Virus record (IMG/VR): IMGVR_UViG_3300042383_000552
Coordinates: 1-31,384 of that record
DNA length: 31,384 bases
Origin: a virus
Strand: one strand, 5' to 3'
Shown here: piece after piece, positions 1 to 7,193 of the stretch
Position numbering within the stretch: the stretch's first letter is position 1
Layout of the letters: the number at the start of each line of letters is the position of its first letter
Position numbers and translations under genes: made by a program
The notes under the pieces: model-generated
Databases searched by the model: none
Seen by the model: the letters and a program-made list of their open reading frames with translations, nothing else
Told to the model about the DNA's origin: nothing

Positions 1-1
1 C

Positions 2-1009
2 GATCTAAATTCAGACGCAATGGACTACGTTGCATCCCAGGATGCCAAGTACGTAGACGAATCAACCGGCAAGATTACGACAACTCTTAGGAATCTGCTC
101 GACTCAGGAATGCAGGCAGAGTTTAGGCGTCTTGTAGACGAGGAGGCACGTAGGTCTGGTGTCGGTCCAGTGTTCGAGGCAGACGACCTGAATGCGCTGT
201 CGATTTGGAAGCAAGGCACGACTGATGGATTCTATGGCCCATTTGGCCAGCGACGTGTGCGCAACCAGGGGACGCAGACATGGTGGGCTGTACGAAGGGG
301 CGGACTTGACGCTGCAGAGCGTCTTGCTGCCCTGTCCGGTGCAGCAGACAAGGTAAAGCCAGGCGCAGACCCAATCCTCGACGCACTACGCGCAGAAGGT
401 GATACCCGAGCCAAGCTTATGCCTCTGGACAAGGAAACAGAAGGACTGTCACGCGTAGCTAAGTCATACATCCGTAACCACAAGATGAAACTCATCGGAG
501 GTGGCGGACTCCTTGGCGCTATTGCCATGGGAGTTGGCGTTGACGCTGCGCTGAACAAGGCAGAATACGGAGATCAGGCGGCTGCAGACATGCTTCCTGC
601 TTCGGTGGCTATGAACGCTGCATTCGAGGCAAGCCCGCTGCTGGGATCAGCACTTGCTTTGTCCCACTCAGCCGTGAACAAGCAGGATATGATGCGAACA
701 CTGGTAAATATCATTGGATCGCTAGCAGGAGGCGCTGCAGGCGGTGCGCTTGGAGCCTTCGCCGGTGGCGTTGGAGCCTTCGCAGGCGGTACTGCAGGCA
801 GCATGGCCGGTGCAGGGCTAACAAACGCAATCTACAACGCAGTAACTGGCCAAACTGACTACGATACGCAGCAGATGCCAGCCAATGTCGCTGTAGACGA
901 GCGAAACTCAGCCGGAGCGGCTAGCACTGCGGCACGAGTAATGCCAGCTGTTGCTAGAAACAACACGGCAATGGATCAAATCAAACAACTTGAGAGCCTA
1001 GGAGGGTAA
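2..1009 (+). CDS. C-terminal part of a glycine-rich virion-type protein (5' end cut by window edge)
   Basis: The frame is open from base 2 with no stop before the first ATG at base 20, and no ribosome binding site precedes that ATG. The gene therefore most likely begins upstream and only about 335 residues are visible. The first half is hydrophilic. A glycine-rich hydrophobic segment follows at about 498-560, and a long GGxxGGxxG glycine-zipper stretch at about 709-840. The tail is Ala/Asn-rich. Glycine zippers of this kind occur in membrane-active phage ejection (internal virion) proteins and in tape-measure proteins. I recognise no catalytic motif. The stop TAA abuts the next ATG, so the two genes are translationally linked. 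A similar glycine-zipper block sits in the 1679-residue protein at 12477, which makes a shared structural or ejection role plausible but unproven. Confidence 0.75.
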   Translation, partial: DLNSDAMDYVASQDAKYVDESTGKITTTLRNLLDSGMQAEFRRLVDEEARRSGVGPVFEADDLNALSIWKQGTTDGFYGPFGQRRVRNQGTQTWWAVRRGGLDAAERLAALSGAADKVKPGADPILDALRAEGDTRAKLMPLDKETEGLSRVAKSYIRNHKMKLIGGGGLLGAIAMGVGVDAALNKAEYGDQAAADMLPASVAMNAAFEASPLLGSALALSHSAVNKQDMMRTLVNIIGSLAGGAAGGALGAFAGGVGAFAGGTAGSMAGAGLTNAIYNAVTGQTDYDTQQMPANVAVDERNSAGAASTAARVMPAVARNNTAMDQIKQLESLGG

Positions 1010-1405
1010 ATGAGGAGCATTTCAGAGCTACAGGACTACATAAATCGCTGCACTACCATCCTTGGGCTGTCCCACTGGAAGGTAGAAGTGTCAAAGCACC
1101 CATGCGAGGAGGACAGTTGGGCTGATATCGATGTCAGCCAGAACCTGTGGAACGCTACGATGCGTGTTTCTGCCGAGTTCTGGTCCCTGGACCCAGCTGA
1201 GAAGCGCCGGGTAATCGCCCACGAGCTGCTTCACGTCCACTACGCGGGCGCAGAGCGGGCAGTAGAGGCCCTGGACGGGGTACTTGGGCGTGAGGGGTAC
1301 GAGATCATCTCAAACTTGTTCGATGTGGAGGTAGAACGGGCAGCCGATGCCCTTTCCACCCCTGTCGCACGGTTACTTCCACCAATCGATGAGCTGAACA
1401 CTTGA
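1010..1405 (+). CDS. Small HExxH zinc metallopeptidase-like protein
   Basis: This 131-residue protein carries the zincin signature HELLH (His71, Glu72, His75). A downstream acidic helix (around Glu107/Glu109, followed by RAAD) could supply the third zinc ligand, as in gluzincin-type peptidases. The N-terminal part (residues 1-60) has beta-strand-like alternation with Trp residues. There is no signal peptide or membrane segment. The ATG directly follows the TAA of the upstream gene, with AGGAGGG just before it. Phage-encoded stand-alone zincins of this size are known, but their substrates mostly are not. Lying between a virion-type gene and the tail fibre gene, it could process a structural protein or act on the host envelope; both are inference. 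The stop TGA lies inside a TTGACA hexamer (1402-1407). Confidence 0.75.
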   Translation: MRSISELQDYINRCTTILGLSHWKVEVSKHPCEEDSWADIDVSQNLWNATMRVSAEFWSLDPAEKRRVIAHELLHVHYAGAERAVEALDGVLGREGYEIISNLFDVEVERAADALSTPVARLLPPIDELNT

Positions 1406-1444
1406 CAAAAATGGATATATATGAAGGGTATTTAAGGGGGAGCA

Positions 1445-3595
1445 TTGGCTAGACTACGTTTTGGAAGGCCTATCTCGCTTCGCTGGAACGGACTTCTCAT
1501 TGAGGGTCCGGCAAACACCGTGTTCGAGATCCCAGATGAGTACTACGAGGAATTTAACCAAGACATTGGGCCGGTAGAGCCTACCCTGGTATGGCTTGAC
1601 GCTGACGAGGGTGCTACCCTACGGGGGCGCGTTACTGCTCTTGAGGGCTCCTCCGTCCTTGCTCTTAGCGATGACGAAGCAGTTGCTCTTGGTACGGCAT
1701 CTTCTGGAGTGGGAGGGGAGGCAAGCAGAGATGACCACGTCCACCCAACAACCGGATTAGCACTTTCAGCTCATAACCACAGCGGGACGTATGAGCCCGT
1801 CAACACATCCATCCTAAAGTCTATTGTTGACGCTAAGGGAGACCTTATCGTTGGAACAGCAAATGACACAGTCTCTCGTCTTTCAGTATCGGGGACTGAT
1901 GGTTACGTACTATCAGCCGACAGCTCAGCTGCTACCGGCCTTTCATGGGCAGCTCAGTCCGGAGGATCACCACTTAGCGACACTAACGCTCTAGCTCTTG
2001 GGACTGCAGCACCTGGAGTTGCTGCATCAGGAAGCCGTCAAGACCACGTTCATCCAACTACAGGACTAGCACTTGACGGTCACGACCACGATGCGGACTA
2101 CGCACCTATCGCTGACGCTAACCGTGCCGATGTCGTGTATGAAACCTGTAAGAACAGCTCTGGCGGAAGCATTGCCAAGGGGAAAGTAGTATATATCGAC
2201 GGTTCGGACGGCACCAACCCAACCATTGAACTATCAGACGCCGACATCGAGTCAACGTCGAGCAAGACTTTAGGGTTTACTGAAACTGCATCCAACAACG
2301 GAGACCAGGTCAACGTAGTAATCTATGGTCGCCTTACAAATATTGACACTAGCGCAGCCTCAGCAGAAGGCGTTTCAGTATGGCTTTCCGGGACACCAGG
2401 AGAAGTTGTATTCGGATCTCCTCCTGCAGAACCAGCACACTCGGTATACCTAGGAGTTGTAACAAAAAAGAACCCAAGCACCGGTGAGATCTTTGTCAAG
2501 GTCCAGAACGGGTACGAGCTTGACGAGCTTCACGATGTCTCCGTAGGCTCACCATCTGATTTGGATATTATCCAGTACGTATCATCGACTGGACTATGGA
2601 CCAAGAAAAGCATTTCTGCTGCTGGGATTTCAGGTACATCCCACAACCACTCCGGGGTATATGACCCGGCAGGAACGACATCTACCCACGCTGCTCTTAC
2701 AACCACAGTTCATGGAATTACTGATACTTCAAACCTGGTATACACATCAGATGCAAGGCTTACCGATGCACGAACCCCAAGCTCAACCCTTGCTCATGCA
2801 TCTACCCACCTTTCAGGAGGATCAGATGAGCTATCTGGGATCTCGCCATCTCAGGTCACAGGGACAGCAGTAGTCACGGCAGACTCGCGTCTTTCTGACT
2901 CACGAACTCCGACTGCCCACAAGACATCTCACTCTACAGGGGGAAGCGATGAGCTAGTTGCTTCAGACATTGGGGCAGCCGCAACGTCTCATACTCACAC
3001 CATTCCTCCAACTGGTTCTATCCTTATGTGGCCTACTAGCTCAGCGCCATCTGGATACCTATTCCTTGATGGATCAACATACAGCCAGGCAACATACCCA
3101 GACCTTGCAGCAGTCTTTGGGGTCGTGTCTGGGACATTTACCCTCCCAGATATGCGCGACCGATTTGCCGCTGGTCTTTCTATCGTTGGGGCGCTGTCAA
3201 ATAACGCTGGTACTTTTGCTCCAGACACATCAAATAGCATTGCCCACACGCACACCACAAACATAACTCACGACCACGACGACACTATTGCGGTCAATAA
3301 CCACGCGCTACACGATCACAGTGTTAACGTTGCTACCACTACATCATCTGGTCCAAGTGCCACGACAAGCCGAAATTTTGGAACCCAGACCCTAGCATCG
3401 TACCCAACCACAGACCATACGCATACTGTAAACCCAGCAGCGGTTACGTCCGCAGACAACTCGGCTGGTATTAGCCACACAGTGACTGGTGGCGTCACCG
3501 CCCTTGGCACAACTAATGTCACGTCAAGCGCAATGAGCGACAACGGTACCGTTCTTCCGAAGTCAACACTCCTAAACTTTATCATTAAGACTTGA
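1445..3595 (+). CDS. Tail fibre / collar-domain receptor-binding protein
   Basis: A 716-residue protein started by TTG with AAGGGGGAG just upstream. The N-terminal region (about 60 residues) probably anchors to the tail. Two 46-residue repeats at 1661-1798 and 1970-2107 share a DHVHPTTGLAL core and an HxHxxxY ending, and a third partial copy (HNHSGVYDP) lies near 2643. A second repeat type (RLTDARTP / RLSDSRTP followed by GGSDEL) occurs at about 2752-2838 and 2881-2961. Residues about 524-575 (GSILMW...GYLFLDG...TLPDMRDRFAAG) match the phage tail collar domain. The C-terminal part is very rich in HxH pairs (HTHT, HDHD, HDHS), as in metal-coordinating trimeric fibres such as T4 gp12. It probably forms a trimeric fibre that contacts the host surface. 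Confidence 0.9.
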   Translation: MARLRFGRPISLRWNGLLIEGPANTVFEIPDEYYEEFNQDIGPVEPTLVWLDADEGATLRGRVTALEGSSVLALSDDEAVALGTASSGVGGEASRDDHVHPTTGLALSAHNHSGTYEPVNTSILKSIVDAKGDLIVGTANDTVSRLSVSGTDGYVLSADSSAATGLSWAAQSGGSPLSDTNALALGTAAPGVAASGSRQDHVHPTTGLALDGHDHDADYAPIADANRADVVYETCKNSSGGSIAKGKVVYIDGSDGTNPTIELSDADIESTSSKTLGFTETASNNGDQVNVVIYGRLTNIDTSAASAEGVSVWLSGTPGEVVFGSPPAEPAHSVYLGVVTKKNPSTGEIFVKVQNGYELDELHDVSVGSPSDLDIIQYVSSTGLWTKKSISAAGISGTSHNHSGVYDPAGTTSTHAALTTTVHGITDTSNLVYTSDARLTDARTPSSTLAHASTHLSGGSDELSGISPSQVTGTAVVTADSRLSDSRTPTAHKTSHSTGGSDELVASDIGAAATSHTHTIPPTGSILMWPTSSAPSGYLFLDGSTYSQATYPDLAAVFGVVSGTFTLPDMRDRFAAGLSIVGALSNNAGTFAPDTSNSIAHTHTTNITHDHDDTIAVNNHALHDHSVNVATTTSSGPSATTSRNFGTQTLASYPTTDHTHTVNPAAVTSADNSAGISHTVTGGVTALGTTNVTSSAMSDNGTVLPKSTLLNFIIKT

Positions 3596-3596
3596 G

Positions 3597-3782
3597 GTGA
3601 GTATGGAACTAGTAACAGTACAATACATCTGCGAAACTACTGGCTGCCCAAAGAGCGGGGTTGGCCCACGAACGGCTGTTATAAGAAAAAATGAAGACGG
3701 TACATTTCCAGATTTTACTTGCGGAGTTTGTATGGAAAAATTAAACTTTACAGTTGTGGAAGTAAATGAAGATCCTGAGTAA
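3597..3782 (+). CDS. Small zinc-ribbon-like protein
   Basis: A 61-residue protein with two cysteine pairs, CETTGC near the N-terminus and CGVC in the second half, spaced like a zinc ribbon or treble clef. The start is either GTG at 3597 or ATG at 3603; GAGGTG just upstream overlaps both, so the exact start is uncertain. Base composition is more A/T-rich than in the flanking genes. It begins one base after the fibre stop and overlaps the next gene by 17 bases, so it sits in the same transcript. Function is unknown. A nucleic-acid-binding or protein-scaffolding role is the usual guess for phage zinc ribbons. Confidence 0.65.
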   Translation: MSMELVTVQYICETTGCPKSGVGPRTAVIRKNEDGTFPDFTCGVCMEKLNFTVVEVNEDPE

Positions 3783-4227
3783 GTGCGCAGTTTGCGCACA
3801 TCCTCTGGTTGACGTAATCAACCGAAAGATGACAGAGGGAATCTCTGATCAGAAGGTGTCTAACTGGCTGAAGGTTGAGGGTAAGTACGTCAGCAGGATC
3901 ACTCTAGGCAACCACAGGCGACAGCACATGACAGTTGAGCACGTTAAGGCAAGGCAGGAGCTTACTAAAAACATCCAGAGCGCCATCAAGGTTGAGACTA
4001 CCAATGGGGATTTGGCTCGCCTGGTTAGCACATACGTTTATAAGATGGTAGAGAATGGGGATGTAATCCCTACGTTGTCTGAGGGCCTCAGGGCCCAGGA
4101 GATGATGGACCGTCGTAAGGAAAAGAACGCTGACCGTGAACTGGCCATTTCAATGGCCGGAATCCTAGGTGGCGGATATTTGGTAGAAGGTACAGCAATG
4201 GAGGTCATGGATGAGCAAGGAGCTTAA
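3766..4227 (+). CDS. Zinc-finger/HTH-like protein, candidate small terminase subunit
   Basis: A 153-residue protein with Cys7-x2-Cys10 and His50-x3-His54, which could together bind zinc. Between them lies a helix-turn-helix-like stretch (SDQKVSNWL...VSRITLGNHRRQH). The second half is predicted helical with a charged region (MMDRRKEKNADREL). DNA binding plus a helical oligomerisation region, two to six genes ahead of the large terminase, is the usual arrangement for a small terminase subunit. No other candidate is visible in the window. I cannot confirm this without a profile search, and an unrelated DNA-binding protein is equally compatible. The ATG at 3766 is preceded by TGGAAG. The gene overlaps both neighbours by 17 bases. 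Confidence 0.7.
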   Translation: MKILSKCAVCAHPLVDVINRKMTEGISDQKVSNWLKVEGKYVSRITLGNHRRQHMTVEHVKARQELTKNIQSAIKVETTNGDLARLVSTYVYKMVENGDVIPTLSEGLRAQEMMDRRKEKNADRELAISMAGILGGGYLVEGTAMEVMDEQGA

Positions 4228-4426
4228 GGCTACACTCGCGTCATGGGGACGCTCTTTCTTGGCTGCATGCCTCGCGCAGTTTCTTGCGCTAGGTACTGGA
4301 GTGTTTGATCTTAGCGCAGATGGCGCTAAGCATATTTTTGCAGCAGGGCTGGCAGCAGTTGTCCCTGTAATTGTAAGATATTTGAACCCTGAAGATAAGT
4401 CTTTCGGGAATAAAGGAGAAAAATAA
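4211..4426 (+). CDS. Small two-helix membrane protein, holin-like
   Basis: A 71-residue protein with a short charged N-terminus. Two hydrophobic segments follow, about residues 15-32 (FLAACLAQFLALGTGVF) and 43-58 (FAAGLAAVVPVIVRYL), separated by a short polar loop, and the C-terminus is hydrophilic and charged (NPEDKSFGNKGEK). Size, topology and charged tail fit a class II holin, which would open the inner membrane to let the endolysin through. No lysin gene is adjacent; the best lysin candidate is about 20 kb downstream at 24430. The call therefore rests on topology alone. The start lies inside the previous gene, and the stop TAA overlaps the next ATG (TAATG). Confidence 0.7.
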   Translation: MSKELKATLASWGRSFLAACLAQFLALGTGVFDLSADGAKHIFAAGLAAVVPVIVRYLNPEDKSFGNKGEK

Positions 4427-4959
4427 TGGGAGTAGATGACAGGCCTAGCAGGCCTACGCCCCGACCAAAGGTCAAAGTAAGCCCAAAGCGGGTAAAGAAC
4501 AAGACCATTCGGGAGGCAGTATACAAGAAGGAAAAGAACGCTCGTGGCGGCAAAGACTTTACCAGCACTCGAGGGTTCAAGATCAAGGCTCGTAAGGGCG
4601 ACAAGGTAGTTACAAACAAGAAGGGCGAGAAGGTTGTAGTTCGAAAGAGCGGCAACCGAGTCGTGACCAAGAAGAGCGGTGACGTTGTACGTCGCAAGGC
4701 TAACAAGGATCGAGTTATTTCCAAGAAGCCAGGGGTTAAGACTCCTCCGACTCCTCCAACAGGACCATACGTGAGCGCACCGAAGAAGAAGTATGACCCA
4801 GCCAGCACTATGGCCACTACAAACAGCAAGTACACTGGCGGACTTTCTAGCGGGTCTGACACAAGAACTGGCTCAGAGAATTACGCAGCACGCCGAGCAA
4901 ACAATCCGGCTCTGCCAAAGCGATCACCACGCCCTAGGGCGCGAGGAGGAAAGCGATAA
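4426..4959 (+). CDS. Highly basic repeat protein (lysine/arginine-rich)
   Basis: A 177-residue, strongly basic protein. Residues 57-101 form five tandem nine-residue units: KGDKVVTNK, KGEKVVVRK, SGNRVVTKK, SGDVVRRKA and NKDRVISKK (bases 4594-4728). Each has a turn-forming KG/SG, a valine pair and terminal lysines, which suggests a small beta-hairpin or solenoid with a positively charged face. A proline/threonine linker follows, then a basic, low-complexity C-terminus ending PRPRARGGKR. There are no cysteines and no membrane segment. Electrostatic binding to DNA, RNA or lipopolysaccharide is the obvious inference; no family is recognised. It is translationally coupled at both ends (TAATG) and heads a run of small basic genes before the terminase. 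Confidence 0.75.
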   Translation: MGVDDRPSRPTPRPKVKVSPKRVKNKTIREAVYKKEKNARGGKDFTSTRGFKIKARKGDKVVTNKKGEKVVVRKSGNRVVTKKSGDVVRRKANKDRVISKKPGVKTPPTPPTGPYVSAPKKKYDPASTMATTNSKYTGGLSSGSDTRTGSENYAARRANNPALPKRSPRPRARGGKR

Positions 4960-5129
4960 TGCCAGGTAAGAAGAAGATGCCAGCTTTCCTAATGGAAATG
5001 TATGGCAAGAAGTCAAAGGGCAAGGGCAAGGGCAAGGTTTCAGGCAAGGGCAAGAAGCTCCCTAAGGGTGGAAAGACCCTTCGTGGAACTAACAAGTCCG
5101 GACAAAGGACTGCCGCTCAACGTGGCTAA
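4959..5129 (+). CDS. 56-residue lysine/glycine-rich small protein
   Basis: An ATG overlapping the upstream stop (TAATG at 4957-4961), with GAGGAGGAAAG ahead of it, opens a 56-residue frame ending at TAA 5127-5129. The product begins MPGKKKMPAFLMEMYGKK. It contains an alternating KGKGKGK run, then KLPKGGKTLRGTNKSG, and about a third of its residues are lysine. The next gene starts at GTG 5122 inside its last codons. The good Shine-Dalgarno and the tight coupling on both sides argue for a real gene. Function is unknown; the composition resembles small DNA-condensing or virion-associated basic peptides, which is only an analogy. Confidence 0.65.
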   Translation: MPGKKKMPAFLMEMYGKKSKGKGKGKVSGKGKKLPKGGKTLRGTNKSGQRTAAQRG

Positions 5130-5427
5130 GACAGCCGCCTGGACCCGCAAGGAGGGCAAGAACCCTGCTGGCGGTCTAAATGCTAAGGGGCGTGCCAGCT
5201 ATAAAGGCGGCACGCTCAAAGCCCCTGTTAAGTCAGGGGATAATCCGCGTCGGGCTTCGTTCCTGGCTCGCATGGGTAACATGCCAGGGCCGGAGCGGGA
5301 CTCAAAGGGACGGCCCACGCGGTTGCTACTCTCGCTCCAGGCTTGGGGCGCTAGCAGCAAAGCAGATGCTAAAGCCAAGGCTAAGGCTATCAGCTCAAGG
5401 AATAAGGGAAAAAAGCGTGCCAGCTAA
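5122..5427 (+). CDS. DUF6321-like small basic phage protein
   Basis: A frame starting at GTG 5122 gives 101 residues beginning MAKTAAWTRKEGKNPAGGLN. That motif, with the later LKAPVKSG..PRRASFLARMG and PTRLLLSLQAWGAS, matches a conserved phage family that I recall as DUF6321, found just upstream of terminase genes in several marine and freshwater phages. The frame is open further upstream to an ATG-like start at 5002. That extension is low-complexity Arg/Ala sequence that reads through the preceding gene, so I chose the GTG, where the conserved domain begins. The C-terminus is lysine-rich (SSRNKGKKRAS). Function is unknown. Confidence 0.75.
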   Translation: MAKTAAWTRKEGKNPAGGLNAKGRASYKGGTLKAPVKSGDNPRRASFLARMGNMPGPERDSKGRPTRLLLSLQAWGASSKADAKAKAKAISSRNKGKKRAS

Positions 5428-5545
5428 GCGTCTAACCGTTGCCGAGAAATACCAGCAATTGAAAGCACAGACTGAACGTGCTGGTATGACAGTCAAGGAA
5501 AAGAACGGTAAGATTGTCGTGTCTAGAAAGAAGGCAGACAAGTAA
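5417..5545 (+). CDS. 42-residue basic small protein
   Basis: GTG at 5417 lies inside the end of the previous gene and is preceded by AAGGGAAAAAAG. The frame runs to TAA at 5543-5545. The product (MPAKRLTVAEKYQQLKAQTE...VVSRKKADK) is 42 residues long and has a probable N-terminal amphipathic helix followed by a short basic beta-like end. The same frame is open upstream to about 5180, but that extension is out of register with the conserved DUF6321-like coding and is not credible. The stop overlaps the next ATG (TAATG). No family is recognised; support comes from the tight packing and the composition shared with its neighbours. Confidence 0.55.
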   Translation: MPAKRLTVAEKYQQLKAQTERAGMTVKEKNGKIVVSRKKADK

Positions 5546-5700
5546 TGCCAGCAAAGCAAGGACTCTACGCCAACATCAACGCAAAGAAGAAACGCATTGC
5601 TGCCGGTTCTGGCGAGAAGATGCGCAAGCCTGGAAGCAAGGGAGCCCCATCTGCTAGGGACTTTAAGGAATCAGCGAAAACAGCAAAGAAGAAGAAATGA
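5545..5700 (+). CDS. 51-residue GLYANINAKKKR-type small basic protein
   Basis: ATG at 5545 overlaps the previous stop, and the frame ends with TGA at 5698-5700, which overlaps the terminase ATG (ATGA). The product starts MPAKQGLYANINAKKKRIAA and ends in AKTAKKKK. The GLYANINAKKKR start is a recurring signature of tiny proteins encoded next to packaging genes in many tailed phages; I recognise the motif but know of no assigned function. It is the last of five small basic genes ahead of the terminase. Overlap at both ends and the conserved motif make it more secure than its size suggests. Confidence 0.7.
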   Translation: MPAKQGLYANINAKKKRIAAGSGEKMRKPGSKGAPSARDFKESAKTAKKKK

Positions 5701-7193
5701 ATCTTACTACTGAGATTGCTCAAGATCTAGCCAGAGGCAGAACCGACATCGGTTTCTTCGCCTCTCGTTGGCTTGGGATCAATCTCAACCCTGGTCAGCT
5801 TGCTTGGCTCCAGGGGATGTCAGCCAGGGATGAGACGGGGTACAGGCCCAAGTACCTTACCACCGTCTGCTCCGCTGGCAACCGTGCGGGTAAGACGCTT
5901 GGAATGGCTGTAGGCATCCTGCACTCAGCCACATACAAGCTAGGGCTTCGCCCCTCGGAGTTGAACAATCAGGCCGACGCGGAGCGTTGGACTACGGAGC
6001 CCTATGAGTGGTACCACATCGGCATCCAGCAGGAGACTGCTGAGTTGGTGCATCGTGAGCTTTCTATGATTTTTCAAAGCTCGCACCCAGCCCAACGCGG
6101 TAGGGGATGTCCGATTATTAAGGAGATAGGTCCAGTATACATCTTTGACAAGAAGTACCGTGGAGAGTACCTGTGGATCAAGATCCATCCTGTATTCGGT
6201 GGAGCTAACATCCACTTCCGCACAACCCAGGACAAGGCTAAGGCACTGCTTGGAAAGGACATGAACGGTATCTCATTTGACGAAGCCGCGTTTGAGCCTC
6301 ACCTTCTGATGATCTATCAGGAGGTTCTCAACCTGCGCCGTCTATCCACCGGTGGCCAACTGCACTTCATCGGCACACCTACAGAAGGTATCAACGACTA
6401 CGCTGACCTGTGGGAGCTTGGCAATCCTAAGAACCCAAACAAGGACGAGCAGTTCATGAGCTTCCGCCTGTCTACCAGGGACAACGTGGGCTTCGGGCTC
6501 AACGGGTCAACCTTTGACTCCATCGTCCGGCAGCAGGCCGAGTACCTAGTACCACAGAACATCGACGGGTTCTTCATTGAATCACGAGACGCATACTTCA
6601 ACTCAGAGATGGTCGACAAGTGCTTTGTCGAGTTTGAGGAAGAGATGGCACCAGCCAAGGGCCGTCGCTACGCACAGGGTGTTGACCCTGGCATCTCGTC
6701 GGACGCCACATGGGCTGTCACGCTAGACTACACAGAGCGGAATATGATGGTAGGAGTAAGGTGCCGACGGAAGATCGGCAAGCAGACCATCCCCGCAGTC
6801 ATCAACATGGTGCGTGAAGGGCACCTTCTCTACACGCAGGATGGAGCTGCATGCACCACTATTGTGGACTCCACCGGGTTTGGCGGGAAGCTGTTCCGAC
6901 AAGAGTTCAGCATCATCAAGCCCCTGCGCGACTACGACTTCGGTGGCACTCGCGCTAAGAAGCTCGAGCTGCTCGGAGACCTAAAGGCGGTCATCGACCG
7001 TGGTCAGCTCAAGCTTCCACGAAGCGGAGTTTGGATGGAGCTACGCCGGCAGCTGCTTGGCTACAAGCTCAACGACAAGAACCTTTCAACGGACGCCGTG
7101 ATGGCACTTGCCCTCTCGGTCAGGCACGCTACTCGCAATCCTTCCAACCCTGTTGAGAAGCCTGTGTTTAGCTACTTTGGGGAGTATGCATAA
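5697..7193 (+). CDS. terL: Terminase large subunit (DNA packaging ATPase/nuclease)
   Basis: A 498-residue protein, normal length for TerL. The ATPase domain has a Walker A variant CSAGNRAGKT (residues 58-67) and a Walker B ISFDEAAFE (Asp195, Glu196). A coupling motif HFIGTPTEG follows near residue 225. The C-terminal RNase H-like nuclease domain shows GVDPGISSDATW (Asp330, Asp336), TTIVDSTGFGG (Asp391) and LSTDAVMALA (Asp466), which supply the metal-binding acidic residues. It cuts concatemeric DNA and pumps it through the portal encoded by the next gene. The ATG overlaps the upstream TGA, and the stop TAA overlaps the portal ATG. Confidence 0.96.
   Translation: MNLTTEIAQDLARGRTDIGFFASRWLGINLNPGQLAWLQGMSARDETGYRPKYLTTVCSAGNRAGKTLGMAVGILHSATYKLGLRPSELNNQADAERWTTEPYEWYHIGIQQETAELVHRELSMIFQSSHPAQRGRGCPIIKEIGPVYIFDKKYRGEYLWIKIHPVFGGANIHFRTTQDKAKALLGKDMNGISFDEAAFEPHLLMIYQEVLNLRRLSTGGQLHFIGTPTEGINDYADLWELGNPKNPNKDEQFMSFRLSTRDNVGFGLNGSTFDSIVRQQAEYLVPQNIDGFFIESRDAYFNSEMVDKCFVEFEEEMAPAKGRRYAQGVDPGISSDATWAVTLDYTERNMMVGVRCRRKIGKQTIPAVINMVREGHLLYTQDGAACTTIVDSTGFGGKLFRQEFSIIKPLRDYDFGGTRAKKLELLGDLKAVIDRGQLKLPRSGVWMELRRQLLGYKLNDKNLSTDAVMALALSVRHATRNPSNPVEKPVFSYFGEYA

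Noticed and set aside
1402-1434. TTGACA followed by AT-rich TATATA and TATTTA sequences before the fibre gene, as a sigma70 promoter
   Set aside because: The possible -10 boxes are 7 or 21 bases from the -35, not 16-18. It may be a phage-type promoter, but the sequence alone does not support one.
4930-4941. Twelve-base palindrome CGCCCTAGGGCG as a regulatory site or terminator
   Set aside because: Too short a stem without loop or T-tract, and it falls inside coding sequence; CCTAGG-containing words recur elsewhere in genes in this window.
5002-5121. Longer N-terminus for the DUF6321-like gene (Arg/Ala repeats)
   Set aside because: It is the shadow of the KGKGKG-coding stretch of the preceding gene; the conserved domain begins exactly at GTG 5122.
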